DNA of 12,218 bases from Methylobacterium sp. (GTDB taxonomy: Bacteria; Pseudomonadota; Alphaproteobacteria; Rhizobiales; Beijerinckiaceae), in assembly GCA_021154065.1 (NCBI GenBank), contig JAJKJG010000191.1:1-12218 (forward strand). Direction: 5' to 3'. Positions 7,480-12,218 of this stretch are shown piece by piece. Under the pieces are notes generated by a model. That model was not told the DNA's origin and ran no database searches. It saw only the letters and a list, made by a program, of their open reading frames with translations. The position numbers and the translations under genes were made by a program. Position 1 is the stretch's first letter; each line of letters starts with the position of its first letter.

Positions 7480-7600
7480 GCGTGTTTGCGAGGCCTCCTA
7501 CCTCGCAGCGGCTCGGTGTCTTCCGCGGTCCTCCGGGTCTTTCTCGTGAGCACTTTCTGCTCATTAGCCCTCATGGCAATGACAGACTTTCTGGATGAGC
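7480..7600. repeat. Decayed dispersed intergenic repeat-like sequence
   Basis: Read on the minus strand, this stretch gives fragments such as RKTRRTAEDTE; on the plus strand it gives GSVSSAVLRVF. Such strings are the hallmark of a widespread class of simple, quasi-periodic intergenic sequence (TCCTCCGTGT-like units) found in many bacterial genomes and often mis-called as small proteins. The copy here is degenerate and contains the 17-base palindrome at 7547-7563. The assignment rests on recollection of the pattern and is tentative. Confidence 0.35.
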
Positions 7601-7731
7601 AGCCCGAGGGGCCAGCCGGCTGGCTTGAACCGTTGTCTCCCCTACTCAACGCCGCGCTGGCCACTTTCAACGGAGGTCCTGAGCTGTCCTACGATCGGGC
7701 GCGTTAACGTCATGCATCCGGAGGCGCGGCG

Positions 7732-7747
7732 GTCCCCGTGTGGGGAC
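7732..7747 (+). other. Small hairpin before the phosphoesterase gene
   Basis: The inverted repeat GTCCCC-GTGT-GGGGAC has a six-base GC-rich stem and a four-base loop. It lies 46 bases upstream of the phosphoesterase ATG. No T-run follows on either strand, so it is not a standard terminator. It could affect the leader RNA of the phosphoesterase-kinase message. Confidence 0.35.
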
Positions 7748-7793
7748 ACTGGCTCTTGGTGCTTCCGTGACCGCTCTCGCCTATGTTCCGCTG

Positions 7794-8534
7794 ATGCTCA
7801 TTGCGCTGCTCAGCGACATCCACGGCAACCGGGAGGCGCTCGACGCCTGTCTCGCTCACGCGCGCTCCATGCGGGCCGAACGCTTTGTCTTCCTCGGCGA
7901 CTACGTCGGCTACGGAGCCGATCCATCCTACGTCGTGGACACTGTCGTCCGCATGGTCGAGGACGGCGCCGTCGCGCTCCTCGGCAACCACGACGAAGCT
8001 ATTGCAAGACCATCCGAAAGCATGAACGCACTCGCCCGCGCAGCCATCGACTGGACGCGGGCGCGGCTTGATTCGACGCAAGCCGCATTCTTGCAGAAGC
8101 TTCCTCTGTTGCTCGAACAAGGTGAGTGCCTGTTTGTGCACGCCAGCGCCTATGCTCCGGCAGCGTGGCTTTACATTACCGACGAGATACAGGCAGAGCG
8201 CAGCATGACCAGCACGCCTCGACGATTGAGCTTCTGCGGTCACGTGCACGTGCCGGCCCTGTTCCACATGGCGCCGGGCCGGCCGGCATCGCACCACTGC
8301 CCGGTTCCGGATTCGCGTGTCCCGCTTATGCCGAGTCGGCGCTGGCTCGCGGTGATCGGCGCTGTCGGCCAGCCTCGCGACGGCAATCCCGCGGCTTGCT
8401 ATGCCCTACTGGACCATGAGCGGAGCACACTCACTTATTTCCGCGTGCCCTATGATATCGATGCCGCAGCGCAGAAGATCGTGAAGGCAGGACTGCCGCC
8501 CGCGCTCGCGGCGAGGCTTTTCGGGGGGCGCTGA
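7794..8534 (+). CDS. Calcineurin-like metallophosphoesterase (Metallophos_2/YfcE-like)
   Basis: This 246-residue enzyme is predicted to hydrolyse phosphoesters with two metal ions in the cytoplasm. All signature motifs are present: SDIHGN (7-12; Asp8 and His10), GDYVGYG (35-41; Asp36), GNHDEA (64-69; Asn65 and His66), His116 in FVHAS, and GHVHVPALF (149-157; His150 and His152). These are followed by VGQPRDGNP (191-199), the usual tail of the single-domain YfcE/MJ0936-type family. The ATG at 7794 gives the standard MxIALLSDIHGN start; the frame continues upstream to a GTG at 7740 without family similarity or a ribosome site. Its stop overlaps the kinase start by one base (TGATG), so the two proteins are made together. 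The substrate is unknown; a role as protein phosphatase opposing the kinase is an inference from context. Specificity for nucleotides or phosphodiesters is equally possible. Confidence 0.92.
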   Translation: MLIALLSDIHGNREALDACLAHARSMRAERFVFLGDYVGYGADPSYVVDTVVRMVEDGAVALLGNHDEAIARPSESMNALARAAIDWTRARLDSTQAAFLQKLPLLLEQGECLFVHASAYAPAAWLYITDEIQAERSMTSTPRRLSFCGHVHVPALFHMAPGRPASHHCPVPDSRVPLMPSRRWLAVIGAVGQPRDGNPAACYALLDHERSTLTYFRVPYDIDAAAQKIVKAGLPPALAARLFGGR

Positions 8535-9970
8535 TGCCGCGGGGTCTCGAGCCAGGGCAGGAGGTCGATGGCTTTCGCCTCGAGGAGCGTATGCACCAAG
8601 GCGGCATGGCGGTGCTCTGGCGCGTCACGCATCCGGCACAGCGGCTGCCGCTCGTTATGAAGGTGCCGCTTATCGCCTATGGCGAGGGGCCGGGCCCGAT
8701 CGTCGGTTTCGAGGTCGAACAGATGATCCTGCCGCGCTTATCGGGGCCGCATGTGCCGCGCTTCGTCGCGGCGGCGGATTTTTCCGAGCAGCCTTACATC
8801 GTGATGGAGCGGCTGCCCGGCGAGTCGCTCCTCCCGTTCGTCGAGAAGGCGCCGCTCCAGCCGGCCCGTGTGGCCGAGATCGGCGCGAAGGTCGCGGCGG
8901 CGCTGCACGAAATTCACCGCCAGCACGTGATCCATTTCGACGTCAAGCCGAGCAACATTATGACCCGCGAGAGCGGCGAGGCGGTGCTGATCGATTACGG
9001 CCTCTCCCGGCACGACCGGCTGCCGGACCTCCTTGCGGAGGAGTTCCGCCTGCCGGTGGGGACCGCACCCTACATCTCGCCGGAGCAGGTGCTCGCCAAC
9101 CGCAATGATCCTCGCAGCGACATCTTCTCGCTCGGTGTGATGCTCTATCTGTTTGCCACCGGCGAGCGCCCGTTCGGGAATCCGAAAGGATCGCGGGGGC
9201 TCCGCCGCCGGCTCTACCGCGACCCCTGGCCGCCGCGGCGGATCTGCCCGGCGATCCCGCCCTGGCTCCAGGAGGTCATCCTGCGCTGCCTAGAAGTTGA
9301 TCCCGAGAAGCGCCCGGCGACCGCCGGCCAGCTCGCCTTCGATCTCTCGCATCCGGAGCTAGTTGTCCTCACCGAGCGTGCGGAGCGCGCGAACCGCGCC
9401 CCGTTCGGCGTCAGGATGAAACGCTGGTTCTCGACGCAGCTCAAGCCGGCCGCGGAGCCGCGGCCGATCGCCCGCCATCTCGCCTCGGCGCCGATCGTCA
9501 TGGCGGCGATCGACCTCTCGCCGGAGATGAGCGAACTCGCCGAGGCACTGCGCACCATCGTCGGCCGGGTGCTCGAGATCGAGTCGAATGCGCGGCTCGC
9601 CTGCGTGAACGTGCTCAAGGTCCCGCGCGTCGGGATCGATTTCGGCGAAGACGCTGAGGGTCGCAACCTTCATGCCCGCCGCCTCGTCGAGCTGAAGCAC
9701 TGGGCGCGTCCGCTGGTTCTGATGGAGGATCGCGTTACTTACACGGTGCTGGAATCGCCCGACCCGGCGGACGCGCTTCTCGAGTATGCCCGCCATGCGC
9801 ATGTGGACCACATCGTGATTGGAGCTCGCGGCTCCTCGTCGATTCGACGCTTTCTCGGCAGCGTCTCCTCTCAGCTGGTCGCACAGGCGTCGTGCAACGT
9901 CACGGTTGTGCGCGCTCTCCCGTCGGGCGAGGCGCTATCGGGAGGCCGGAGCAGTGACATTAGCGCGTGA
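8534..9970 (+). CDS. Fusion of Ser/Thr protein kinase and universal stress protein domain
   Basis: This 478-residue soluble two-domain protein carries an N-terminal Hanks-type kinase at about 12-275. It has Lys43 in VMKVP, the catalytic loop HFDVKPSNIM (134-143; Asp136, Lys138, Asn141), the metal-binding DYG (154-156, in place of DFG), SPE (182-184), SDIFSLG (195-201), and Arg260. The nucleotide loop MHQGGMAVLWRV is altered at its first glycine (His21), and HRD is HFD, making it a non-RD kinase that may not need activation-loop phosphorylation. Residues 318-460 form a UspA domain (APIVMAAIDLS; VIGARGSSSIRRFLGSVSSQ; NVTVVR) with the ATP-type glycine motif GxxG-x8-GS, one residue shorter than the classic x9. 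No membrane segment is seen, so it is not a PASTA-type receptor kinase. The catalytic residues suggest an active enzyme. It is likely to couple energy or oxygen stress to protein phosphorylation; targets are unknown. Confidence 0.93.
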   Translation: MPRGLEPGQEVDGFRLEERMHQGGMAVLWRVTHPAQRLPLVMKVPLIAYGEGPGPIVGFEVEQMILPRLSGPHVPRFVAAADFSEQPYIVMERLPGESLLPFVEKAPLQPARVAEIGAKVAAALHEIHRQHVIHFDVKPSNIMTRESGEAVLIDYGLSRHDRLPDLLAEEFRLPVGTAPYISPEQVLANRNDPRSDIFSLGVMLYLFATGERPFGNPKGSRGLRRRLYRDPWPPRRICPAIPPWLQEVILRCLEVDPEKRPATAGQLAFDLSHPELVVLTERAERANRAPFGVRMKRWFSTQLKPAAEPRPIARHLASAPIVMAAIDLSPEMSELAEALRTIVGRVLEIESNARLACVNVLKVPRVGIDFGEDAEGRNLHARRLVELKHWARPLVLMEDRVTYTVLESPDPADALLEYARHAHVDHIVIGARGSSSIRRFLGSVSSQLVAQASCNVTVVRALPSGEALSGGRSSDISA

Positions 9971-10109
9971 TGCCGAGGCGTGAGGGCGCGAGAGTTGCCG
10001 GGATGCCGGTAGTGACGAAGCGCGGCAGTGGACGCGCCGCGGCCGTCGAGTGGTGATATCGCCTGATCGGTACGCTTGCATGCCGGGCAAGAGCCTGCTC
10101 TTTTCTTAC
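9971..10109. other. Short intergenic region after the kinase gene
   Basis: These are 139 bases without a recognisable gene. Near the end, AAGAG-CCTG-CTCTT (10091-10104) followed by TTCTT forms a weak stem with a short T-rich tail that could be a poor terminator for the kinase transcript. No convincing promoter was seen for the PAS fragment downstream. Confidence 0.4.
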
Positions 10110-10256
10110 ATGGGAAAAATCGACCCACGCGCAAACCGGGCGGGAAGCGTCTCGGACGTGCGCCTCGCGAGCGTGCTCGAGACCGCGGCCGACGGTATCA
10201 TCATCATCGACGAGCACGCTCGGATGATGATGTTCAACAAGGCCTGTGAGCGGATG
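10110..10256 (+). pseudogene. N-terminal fragment of a FixL-like PAS sensor kinase
   Basis: The frame reads MGKIDPRA..., then an unmistakable PAS start: RLASVLETAADGIIIIDE (residues 18-35) and MMFNKACERM (40-49). This is the form found in FixL-type and related histidine kinases. The similarity stops at about 10256, and the frame runs on antisense through other gene remnants to a stop at 10403. The rest of the PAS domain, any second PAS, and the whole kinase core are missing. The ATG at 10110 was chosen as the nearest start; an in-frame ATG at 10080 and a GTG at 10050 are possible, and none has a clear ribosome site. Too little remains to show a haem-binding site. In this lineage such sensors activate fixK and hence cbb3 oxidase, which fits the adjacent ccoN remnant. 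Confidence 0.7.
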
Positions 10257-10364
10257 CTCGCGGATCGTCCTTTCGCGATAATGCTCCGGCTGCTCGTGCA
10301 GCAGGAAGAACATCAGGGCGCGGTCGTAGCTCGCGTCGGGCAGGTTGAGGTCAGTCGAGTCCAT
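10257..10364 (-). pseudogene. 36-codon internal fragment of a class I SAM methyltransferase
   Basis: On the minus strand, in a frame different from ccoN, the sequence reads [20 protein letters not shown], then LLHEQPEHYRERTIRE. This is the part of class I S-adenosylmethionine methyltransferases after motif I: the acidic turn, LPDASYD, the FFLLHE strand and the helix leading to the missing PGG motif. Wording such as FFLLHEQP is reminiscent of the quinone methyltransferase relatives of RquA, but that is only a resemblance. Neither the SAM-binding glycine motif nor the C-terminal part is present, so it cannot be functional. It fills almost exactly the space between the PAS fragment and the end of ccoN similarity at 10376. 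Confidence 0.65.
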
Positions 10365-11290
10365 CCTGAGCAGGCCCGCTCGGCCCGTTTCGGGATGAAG
10401 TAGTACATGATGGCGAGGAAGCCGGCGGTGAGGAAAAAGCCGACGGCGTTGTGGCCGTACCACCACTGCACGAGCGCGTCCTGCACGCCGGCGAAGATCG
10501 GGTACGACTTCGAGCCGAAGAACGACACCGGCATCGCCAGGTTGTTGACGATATGCAGCATCGCAATCGTGACGATGAAGGCGAGATAGAACCAGTTCGC
10601 CACGAAGATGTGGGGCTCCTTGCGCTTCCAGATCGTCGCCAGGAAGACGAGGAGGTAGACGACCCAGACGATCGTCAGCCAGAGGTCGGCATACCACTCG
10701 GGCTCCGCGTACTCCTTCGACTGCGTGACGCCGAGGAGGTAGCCGGTGCCGGCGATGACGATGAAGAAGTTGTAGCCGAGGACGACGAACCACGGGGCGA
10801 GGTCGCCGGCGAGGCGGACCCGGCAGGTGCGCTGCACGACATAGAGCGAGGTCGCGATCAGCACGTTACCGCCGAAGGCGAAGATCACCGCCGAGGTGTG
10901 CAGCGGTCGCAGGCGCCCGAAGGTGGTGTAGGGCAGGCCCAAATTGAGCTCCGGCGCCCAGAGCTGGAAAGCGATGATGACGCCAACGAGAAAGCCCGCG
11001 ATCCCCCACGCCATCGAGGCGACGGCCGCAAACTTGACCGGACCGAAATTATAGTTCGGCTTGCCGTCGATCTCGCGGGGCACCGGCGCCGCCCCGCGGC
11101 CGATGTAGCGGTTCAGCACCAGCGCGAGCGCGCCGAGCGAGGCCGCCGCCGAAAGATAGGCGTGAAAAGCAAAGGCGGTGTCGACGGCGTTCGCCGCCGC
11201 GAACACGCAAGAGAGCGTGCCGACCGCGAGCACCACGAAGAGTCCGCCCTCCCCTTCGGTCATGTACTTCGTCTCGGTGGTCGTGACCAT
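10313..11290 (-). pseudogene. ccoN: 3'-truncated ccoN (fixN), cbb3 oxidase subunit I
   Basis: Catalytic subunit I of cbb3 cytochrome c oxidase, cut short. From ATG 11290 ([16 protein letters not shown]) the protein follows CcoN closely for 305 residues: [20 protein letters not shown] with the N-terminal haem histidine, [38 protein letters not shown], and [20 protein letters not shown] with the first copper-B histidine, ending at PKRAER (base 10376). It then changes to about 20 unrelated residues ([10 protein letters not shown]...) and stops at 10313, giving 325 residues instead of roughly 550. The lost half holds the histidine pair for copper B and the remaining haem ligands, so it cannot work as an oxidase. 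No ccoO, ccoQ or ccoP follows. The frame is open upstream to 11371, but that extension overlaps the FixK/FNR box and the promoter, so 11290 is preferred. Confidence 0.9.
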
Positions 11291-11329
11291 GGCTCGCTCG
11301 TCATCAGCCGCGGGCGCGCAGCAGGCATC

Positions 11330-11335
11330 CCTATG
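11330..11335 (-). promoter_or_regulatory. -10 element of the ccoN promoter
   Basis: CATAGG on the minus strand matches three of six consensus positions. It lies exactly where a class II FNR/FixK promoter needs it: with the palindrome centre at 11364.5 taken as -41.5, transcription starts at about 11323 and the -10 falls at 11335-11330. The leader to the ATG at 11290 would be about 33 bases. Confidence 0.5.
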
Positions 11336-11357
11336 CTCGGAGCCCGGCGCCGAAACC

Positions 11358-11371
11358 TTGACGTAGGTCAA
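11358..11371 (-). promoter_or_regulatory. Perfect FixK/FNR-type box TTGAC-GTAG-GTCAA
   Basis: Both half-sites are exact mirror images with the four-base spacer typical of CRP/FNR-family regulators. The TTGAC half-site is accepted by FixK and Dnr-type proteins, while TTGAT is the FNR ideal. Its position relative to the ccoN start and the -10 element is canonical for oxygen-limited activation of fixN/ccoN. The site is symmetric, so it could also act towards the plus-strand oxidase genes, although their first ATG is about 300 bases away. Confidence 0.85.
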
Positions 11372-11669
11372 ATCGGTTTGAGAGTTGGCATCACGGCCGG
11401 ACGGCGCCGCCCCGGCGAGTCAGACCGGCATTGCGCGGCGATCAGCTTGCGCCAACGGAGCAGAGACTCGACGAGCTTCTCGCGATGCCGCTGATCGCGT
11501 GAGCGATCCGCGGGAGTACCGCAGGTATTGGGGCAGCTGCGAACGTCGAGGCGAGAGGAGGCCCAAGCTCGAGCATTGACCGCGCTGCACTCCGTGGACA
11601 AGATGAAGAGCGCCGATGGCCCCCGCATCGGCGCTCCGCTGCACGGATACGTCGCGCGAGAGATCCGCC
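11372..11669. other. Intergenic region between ccoN remnant and ba3 oxidase genes
   Basis: These are about 298 bases without a supported gene. A weak plus-strand promoter candidate is TTGACC (11576-11581), 17 bases before CAAGAT (11599-11604), which would give a transcript leading into the small oxidase gene. Open frames on both strands here are low-complexity and have no family features. No terminator or further regulator box was recognised. Confidence 0.4.
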
Positions 11670-11873
11670 ATGCCGTCCACGGGCTATCCCGAGCCGTCTC
11701 GGGTTCGCGCCAACTCGTCGTCGGACGAGGTCGACGACGAGGCGCTGGAGCGCGTCATGGCGGAGGTGCCGCGCGGCGCGCTGGCCCTGTCCGGGCTCAC
11801 CGTCGGGCTGCTGCTCCTCGCCTGGTTTCTGATGTACGCGCTCGTGTTCCTGCCCCGCGGCACGGTGGGCTGA
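11670..11873 (+). CDS. Small one-helix cytochrome oxidase subunit (IIa-like), extended N-terminus
   Basis: This 67-residue protein has a polar, acidic N-terminal half (SSSDEVDDEALERVMAEVPRG, residues 16-36) and one strong transmembrane helix (38-61; LALSGLTVGLLLLAWFLMYA). It ends with LPRGTVG. It lies four bases before the subunit II gene. Small single-helix subunits (CoxIIa) precede subunit II in ba3-type oxidase operons, so position and topology support that role, although the sequence itself is poorly conserved. Classic IIa proteins are about 35-45 residues, so the soluble extension is unusual. The ATG at 11670 is preferred; an in-frame ATG at 11616 would add 18 residues of unlikely composition. 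A start at the later Met30 (11757) is also possible and would give 38 residues. Confidence 0.7.
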   Translation: MPSTGYPEPSRVRANSSSDEVDDEALERVMAEVPRGALALSGLTVGLLLLAWFLMYALVFLPRGTVG

Positions 11874-11877
11874 AGCC

Positions 11878-12218
11878 ATGCCTGCGACGGAAGCGGCAAT
11901 TCTCAGATCGGAGCTCGGATGGGCCGCCGTTTCCGGCGGCGTCGTCACCATCATCATGCTCGCGATCATCTACGCCGGCGTCGTCCACCACATCAACCCG
12001 CCGAGCAACATCGAGACCGTCGATCCGAAGACGCTGCATCTCACCGGCGAGTTCACGGAAGGAAACCTCGGCACGACCGTCGACGCCTCGGGCCAGGTGA
12101 CGAGCCGGATGGTGGCGACGCAGTTCGCGTTCCAGCCGCAATGCCTGCTCGTTCCGGCAAACCGCCCGGTGACCCTGCGCTTTGCCACCCCCGACGTGAT
12201 CCACGGCATCCTGGTCAC
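11878..12218 (+). CDS. ba3-type cytochrome c oxidase subunit II, 5' part, cut by window edge
   Basis: These are the first 113 residues of a subunit II that accepts electrons from cytochrome c at a CuA centre facing the periplasm. A short N-terminus is followed by one membrane helix (about 15-36; AAVSGGVVTIIMLAIIYAGV), then VHHINPPSNIETVDP (36-50), and the start of the cupredoxin domain with ATQFAFQPQ (80-88), PVTLRF and DVIHGILV. His109 is the first expected CuA ligand; the cysteine pair, second His and Met lie beyond the edge. A single N-terminal helix, rather than two, and the FAFQP motif point to the B (ba3) oxidase family. It follows the small subunit gene by four bases; subunit I is expected downstream. 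Confidence 0.9.
   Translation, partial: MPATEAAILRSELGWAAVSGGVVTIIMLAIIYAGVVHHINPPSNIETVDPKTLHLTGEFTEGNLGTTVDASGQVTSRMVATQFAFQPQCLLVPANRPVTLRFATPDVIHGILV

Larger units (their letters stand above)
7348..7793. other. Divergent intergenic region, 446 bases
   Basis: This is the gap between the XRE-hyf operon (minus) and the phosphoesterase gene (plus). It holds the candidate operon promoter near 7417-7444, a repeat-like stretch at about 7480-7600, a perfect 6-base-arm inverted repeat TGAGCA-CTTTC-TGCTCA at 7547-7563, and a small hairpin at 7732-7747. Short open frames here show no protein family features. The base composition is slightly less GC-rich near 7381-7440. No clear plus-strand promoter for the phosphoesterase was found. 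Confidence 0.6.

Noticed and set aside
7365..7707. Small open frames on both strands in the intergenic region
   Set aside because: Their translations look like repeat-derived strings, with no ribosome site or family features.
10091..10109. Stem AAGAG-CCTG-CTCTT with a T-rich tail as a terminator
   Set aside because: The stem has only five pairs and is A/T-rich, and the tail is interrupted. It is too weak to call as a terminator.
9960..10793. 277-residue minus-strand open frame
   Set aside because: Only its 36-codon core (10257-10364) resembles a protein, the methyltransferase piece. The rest is an out-of-frame reading of ccoN and of the PAS fragment.
11291..11371. Upstream extension of ccoN by 27 residues
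   Set aside because: It overlaps the FixK/FNR box and the predicted -10 and transcription start, and it has no similarity to CcoN N-termini.
11368..11628. 86-residue minus-strand open frame upstream of ccoN
   Set aside because: It has no motif, overlaps the regulatory box, and is opposed by equally open frames on the other strand.
1..12218. CRISPR array, insertion sequence, tRNA or rRNA
   Set aside because: No regularly spaced repeats, transposase motifs, terminal inverted repeats or RNA gene signatures were seen on either strand.

Overview
This GC-rich window most likely comes from an alphaproteobacterium, probably of the order Hyphomicrobiales. The basis is the FixN/CcoN-type oxidase sequence, a FixK/FNR-type box, a FixL-like PAS segment, and a gene style resembling Bradyrhizobium and Methylobacterium relatives. 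The taxon is inferred, not proven. No tRNA, rRNA, CRISPR array or insertion sequence was recognised.

Left half (1-7347, all minus strand): a compact operon that reads, in transcription order, XRE-type regulator, hyfB-, hyfC-, hyfE-, hyfF-, hyfG- and hyfI-like genes. The last gene runs off the left edge. The genes overlap or lie 1-6 bases apart, so they are almost certainly co-transcribed. The proteins look like a hydrogenase-4/formate hydrogenlyase/complex I type membrane complex. However, the large subunit has lost all four cysteines that hold the NiFe centre, while the small subunit keeps its four iron-sulfur cysteines. This matches the energy-converting-hydrogenase-related (Ehr) class, whose substrate is not established. 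A sigma70-like promoter with a perfect TTGACA lies upstream of the regulator.

Middle (7348-9970): a 446-base non-coding gap holds decayed repeat-like sequence and small inverted repeats. It is followed on the plus strand by a metallophosphoesterase gene whose stop codon overlaps the start of a Ser/Thr kinase fused to a universal stress protein domain. The two make a translationally coupled phosphatase-like/kinase pair.

Right half (9971-12218): a scar of broken genes. The first part of a FixL-like PAS protein (plus) abuts a 36-codon piece of a methyltransferase (minus), which abuts a cbb3 oxidase gene ccoN (minus) cut after about 305 codons. The ccoN promoter is still excellent, with a perfect FixK/FNR palindrome and a correctly placed -10. 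Divergently, a small one-helix oxidase subunit gene and the start of a ba3-type cytochrome oxidase subunit II gene (plus) begin what is probably a terminal oxidase operon running off the right edge.

Taken together, the window is an energy-metabolism island. It has a proton- or ion-translocating Ehr-type complex, a phospho-signalling pair, the ruins of a low-oxygen cbb3/FixL module, and a ba3-type oxidase that may have replaced it.
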